Assembly (NCBI RefSeq): GCF_021391675.1
Contig: NZ_CP090095.1
Location: 3,043,501-3,107,500, forward strand
DNA length: 64,000 bases
Direction of reading: 5' to 3'
Source of the DNA: Neorhizobium galegae
GTDB lineage: Bacteria > Pseudomonadota > Alphaproteobacteria > Rhizobiales > Rhizobiaceae
This document shows positions 63,298-64,000 of this stretch, piece by piece. Below the pieces are notes generated by a model that did no database searches, had not been told where the DNA came from, and saw only the letters and a list, made by a program, of their open reading frames with translations. Position 1 is the stretch's first letter, and each line of letters starts with the position of its first letter. Position numbers and translations under genes: made by a program.

Positions 63298-63594
63298 ATA
63301 TTTTCCCCTGGATGCGATCCCGGAAGGGTCGCATCTCGTTTATTTGCCCCTTGCGGGTTCTTACGTTCTTTGGCGCATTCCATAACGTTTTCGTAAGGAA
63401 TGTGAAGACAAAAAGCCGAGAGACCGACAAAATCGCAGCACTTCTCAACAATCTGGCAACACAAAGATCAGAAATTCCAAAAAACCGGCAGCCTCTGTCG
63501 AAAAATTAGCCGGGAGGCCCTGTTTTCGAAATTAAAGATCGTGCTGCGGTTAACGTTAAATCCAGATCCGACCCTCGACCTGCAAGCGCAGCGT
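63298..63594. other. Intergenic region upstream of livH
   Basis: This 297-bp region separates livH from the downstream end of soxG. It holds a perfect dyad TTAACGTTAA at 63550-63559 and otherwise AT-rich sequence. No gene is recognised; it should contain the liv promoter and possibly the soxG terminator. Confidence 0.4.
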
Positions 63595-64000
63595 TCAATC
63601 AGCAAAGCCGTGGGTCAGCGCATGTTCGCGGCCCATCTCCATCAGTTCCTCGAAAACCGACCCCGCAAGCGAGCGCGGCACGATGATCTCGAACGTGTCG
63701 GCACCGGTGCGGGCGACATTCGCCTCGGCATGGCAGCACAACATCGCGGCGGAATGGCCCTCCTCGAACACCTCAGGATGCAGGTCGCTCGCCACGCATT
63801 TCGCCAGAATCGTTCGCACGCTCGGACCGGAGATTTCCATCAGCACGCGGCCGTCGCTCTGGTCGACGTAGGACGCTCCGGCGATCCCGGACAACATGCC
63901 GGCGACCGTGTCGGCGCCGACCGTCCGCGATACGGCAAGCCATTCGGACGGGCCGCAGAAGCGCAGCGCCACATCCGGGGCATTCCACAGTGCCTCGGCG
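63595..64000 (-). CDS. soxG: Sarcosine oxidase gamma subunit, C-terminal part
   Basis: The open frame continues past the window edge, so the N-terminus is missing; 134 residues are visible. RFCGPSEWLAVSRT, the YVDQSDGRVLMEISGPSVRT region, CHAEANVARTGADTFEIIVPRS and SVFEELMEMGREHAL match SoxG. A GTG at 63972 is in frame, but the conserved reading continues upstream, so it is not the start. Heterotetrameric sarcosine oxidase demethylates sarcosine to glycine with formaldehyde, peroxide or 5,10-methylene-THF. The other sox genes should lie just outside, on the same strand. Confidence 0.85.
   Translation of the reverse strand, partial: AEALWNAPDVALRFCGPSEWLAVSRTVGADTVAGMLSGIAGASYVDQSDGRVLMEISGPSVRTILAKCVASDLHPEVFEEGHSAAMLCCHAEANVARTGADTFEIIVPRSLAGSVFEELMEMGREHALTHGFAD

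Overview
The window looks like chromosome (or a large chromid) of an alphaproteobacterium in the Rhizobiaceae (Rhizobium/Agrobacterium/Ensifer relatives). The reasons are high G+C, a type II glutamine synthetase gene (glnII) with a divergent DUF2735/gstI-like gene, PreT/PreA pyrimidine reductase, a multi-copy palindromic intergenic element of rhizobial type, and several ABC uptake systems organised as in rhizobia. No rRNA, tRNA, CRISPR array, insertion sequence or prophage is visible.

Layout. 1-2,950: end of a D-xylose ABC transporter (xylF partial, xylH, ATPase). 3,000-5,000: small genes (truncated haemoglobin, DUF423, DUF2325). 5,190-7,892: preT-preA. 7,900-9,600: a membrane protein and three tandem paralogous small exported proteins of unknown function. 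9,600-11,700: divergent LysR regulator and YeiH-type exporter. 11,744-13,426: gstI-like gene and glnII with a good sigma-54 promoter and an NtrC-like site. 13,510-23,017: RutR-like regulator, carbamoyl-amide hydrolase, an embedded MazEF-like toxin-antitoxin pair, dihydropyrimidinase, a cupin gene, and a four-gene NMT1-type ABC transporter. 23,311-27,893: RND efflux pair. 28,070: Crp/Fnr regulator. 29,001-37,274 (minus): an esterase, then the urease operon ureD-A-(DUF1272)-B-(DUF1311)-(vapBC)-C-(DUF2459)-E-F-G. 37,422-43,339 (minus): urtABCDE urea transporter. 43,637-50,493: orphan flagellin, monooxygenase, phytochelatin-synthase-like protein, histidine kinase, GH13 enzyme, GlxA-type regulator. 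50,609-52,599: DUF488, LysE, SDR. 52,721-57,023: a transporter-like hybrid histidine kinase and a LuxR-type response regulator. 57,754-63,297 (minus): branched-chain amino-acid transporter. 63,595-64,000: end of soxG.

Taken together, much of the window deals with scavenging nitrogen. Pyrimidines would be imported by the NMT1-type system, reduced by PreTA, ring-opened by dihydropyrimidinase and hydrolysed by the carbamoyl-amide hydrolase, releasing ammonia. Urea would be imported by UrtABCDE and hydrolysed by urease. GlnII would assimilate the ammonia. A near-consensus RutR operator lies upstream of the hydrolase gene and a weaker one upstream of preT, which links the two halves of the pyrimidine pathway.

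Most worth following up: the permease-like / Cys-rich / hybrid kinase protein; two toxin-antitoxin modules, each translationally embedded in a nitrogen-catabolic operon; the triplicated small exported protein family; and a roughly 186-bp inverted-repeat element whose hairpin stems covary between copies.
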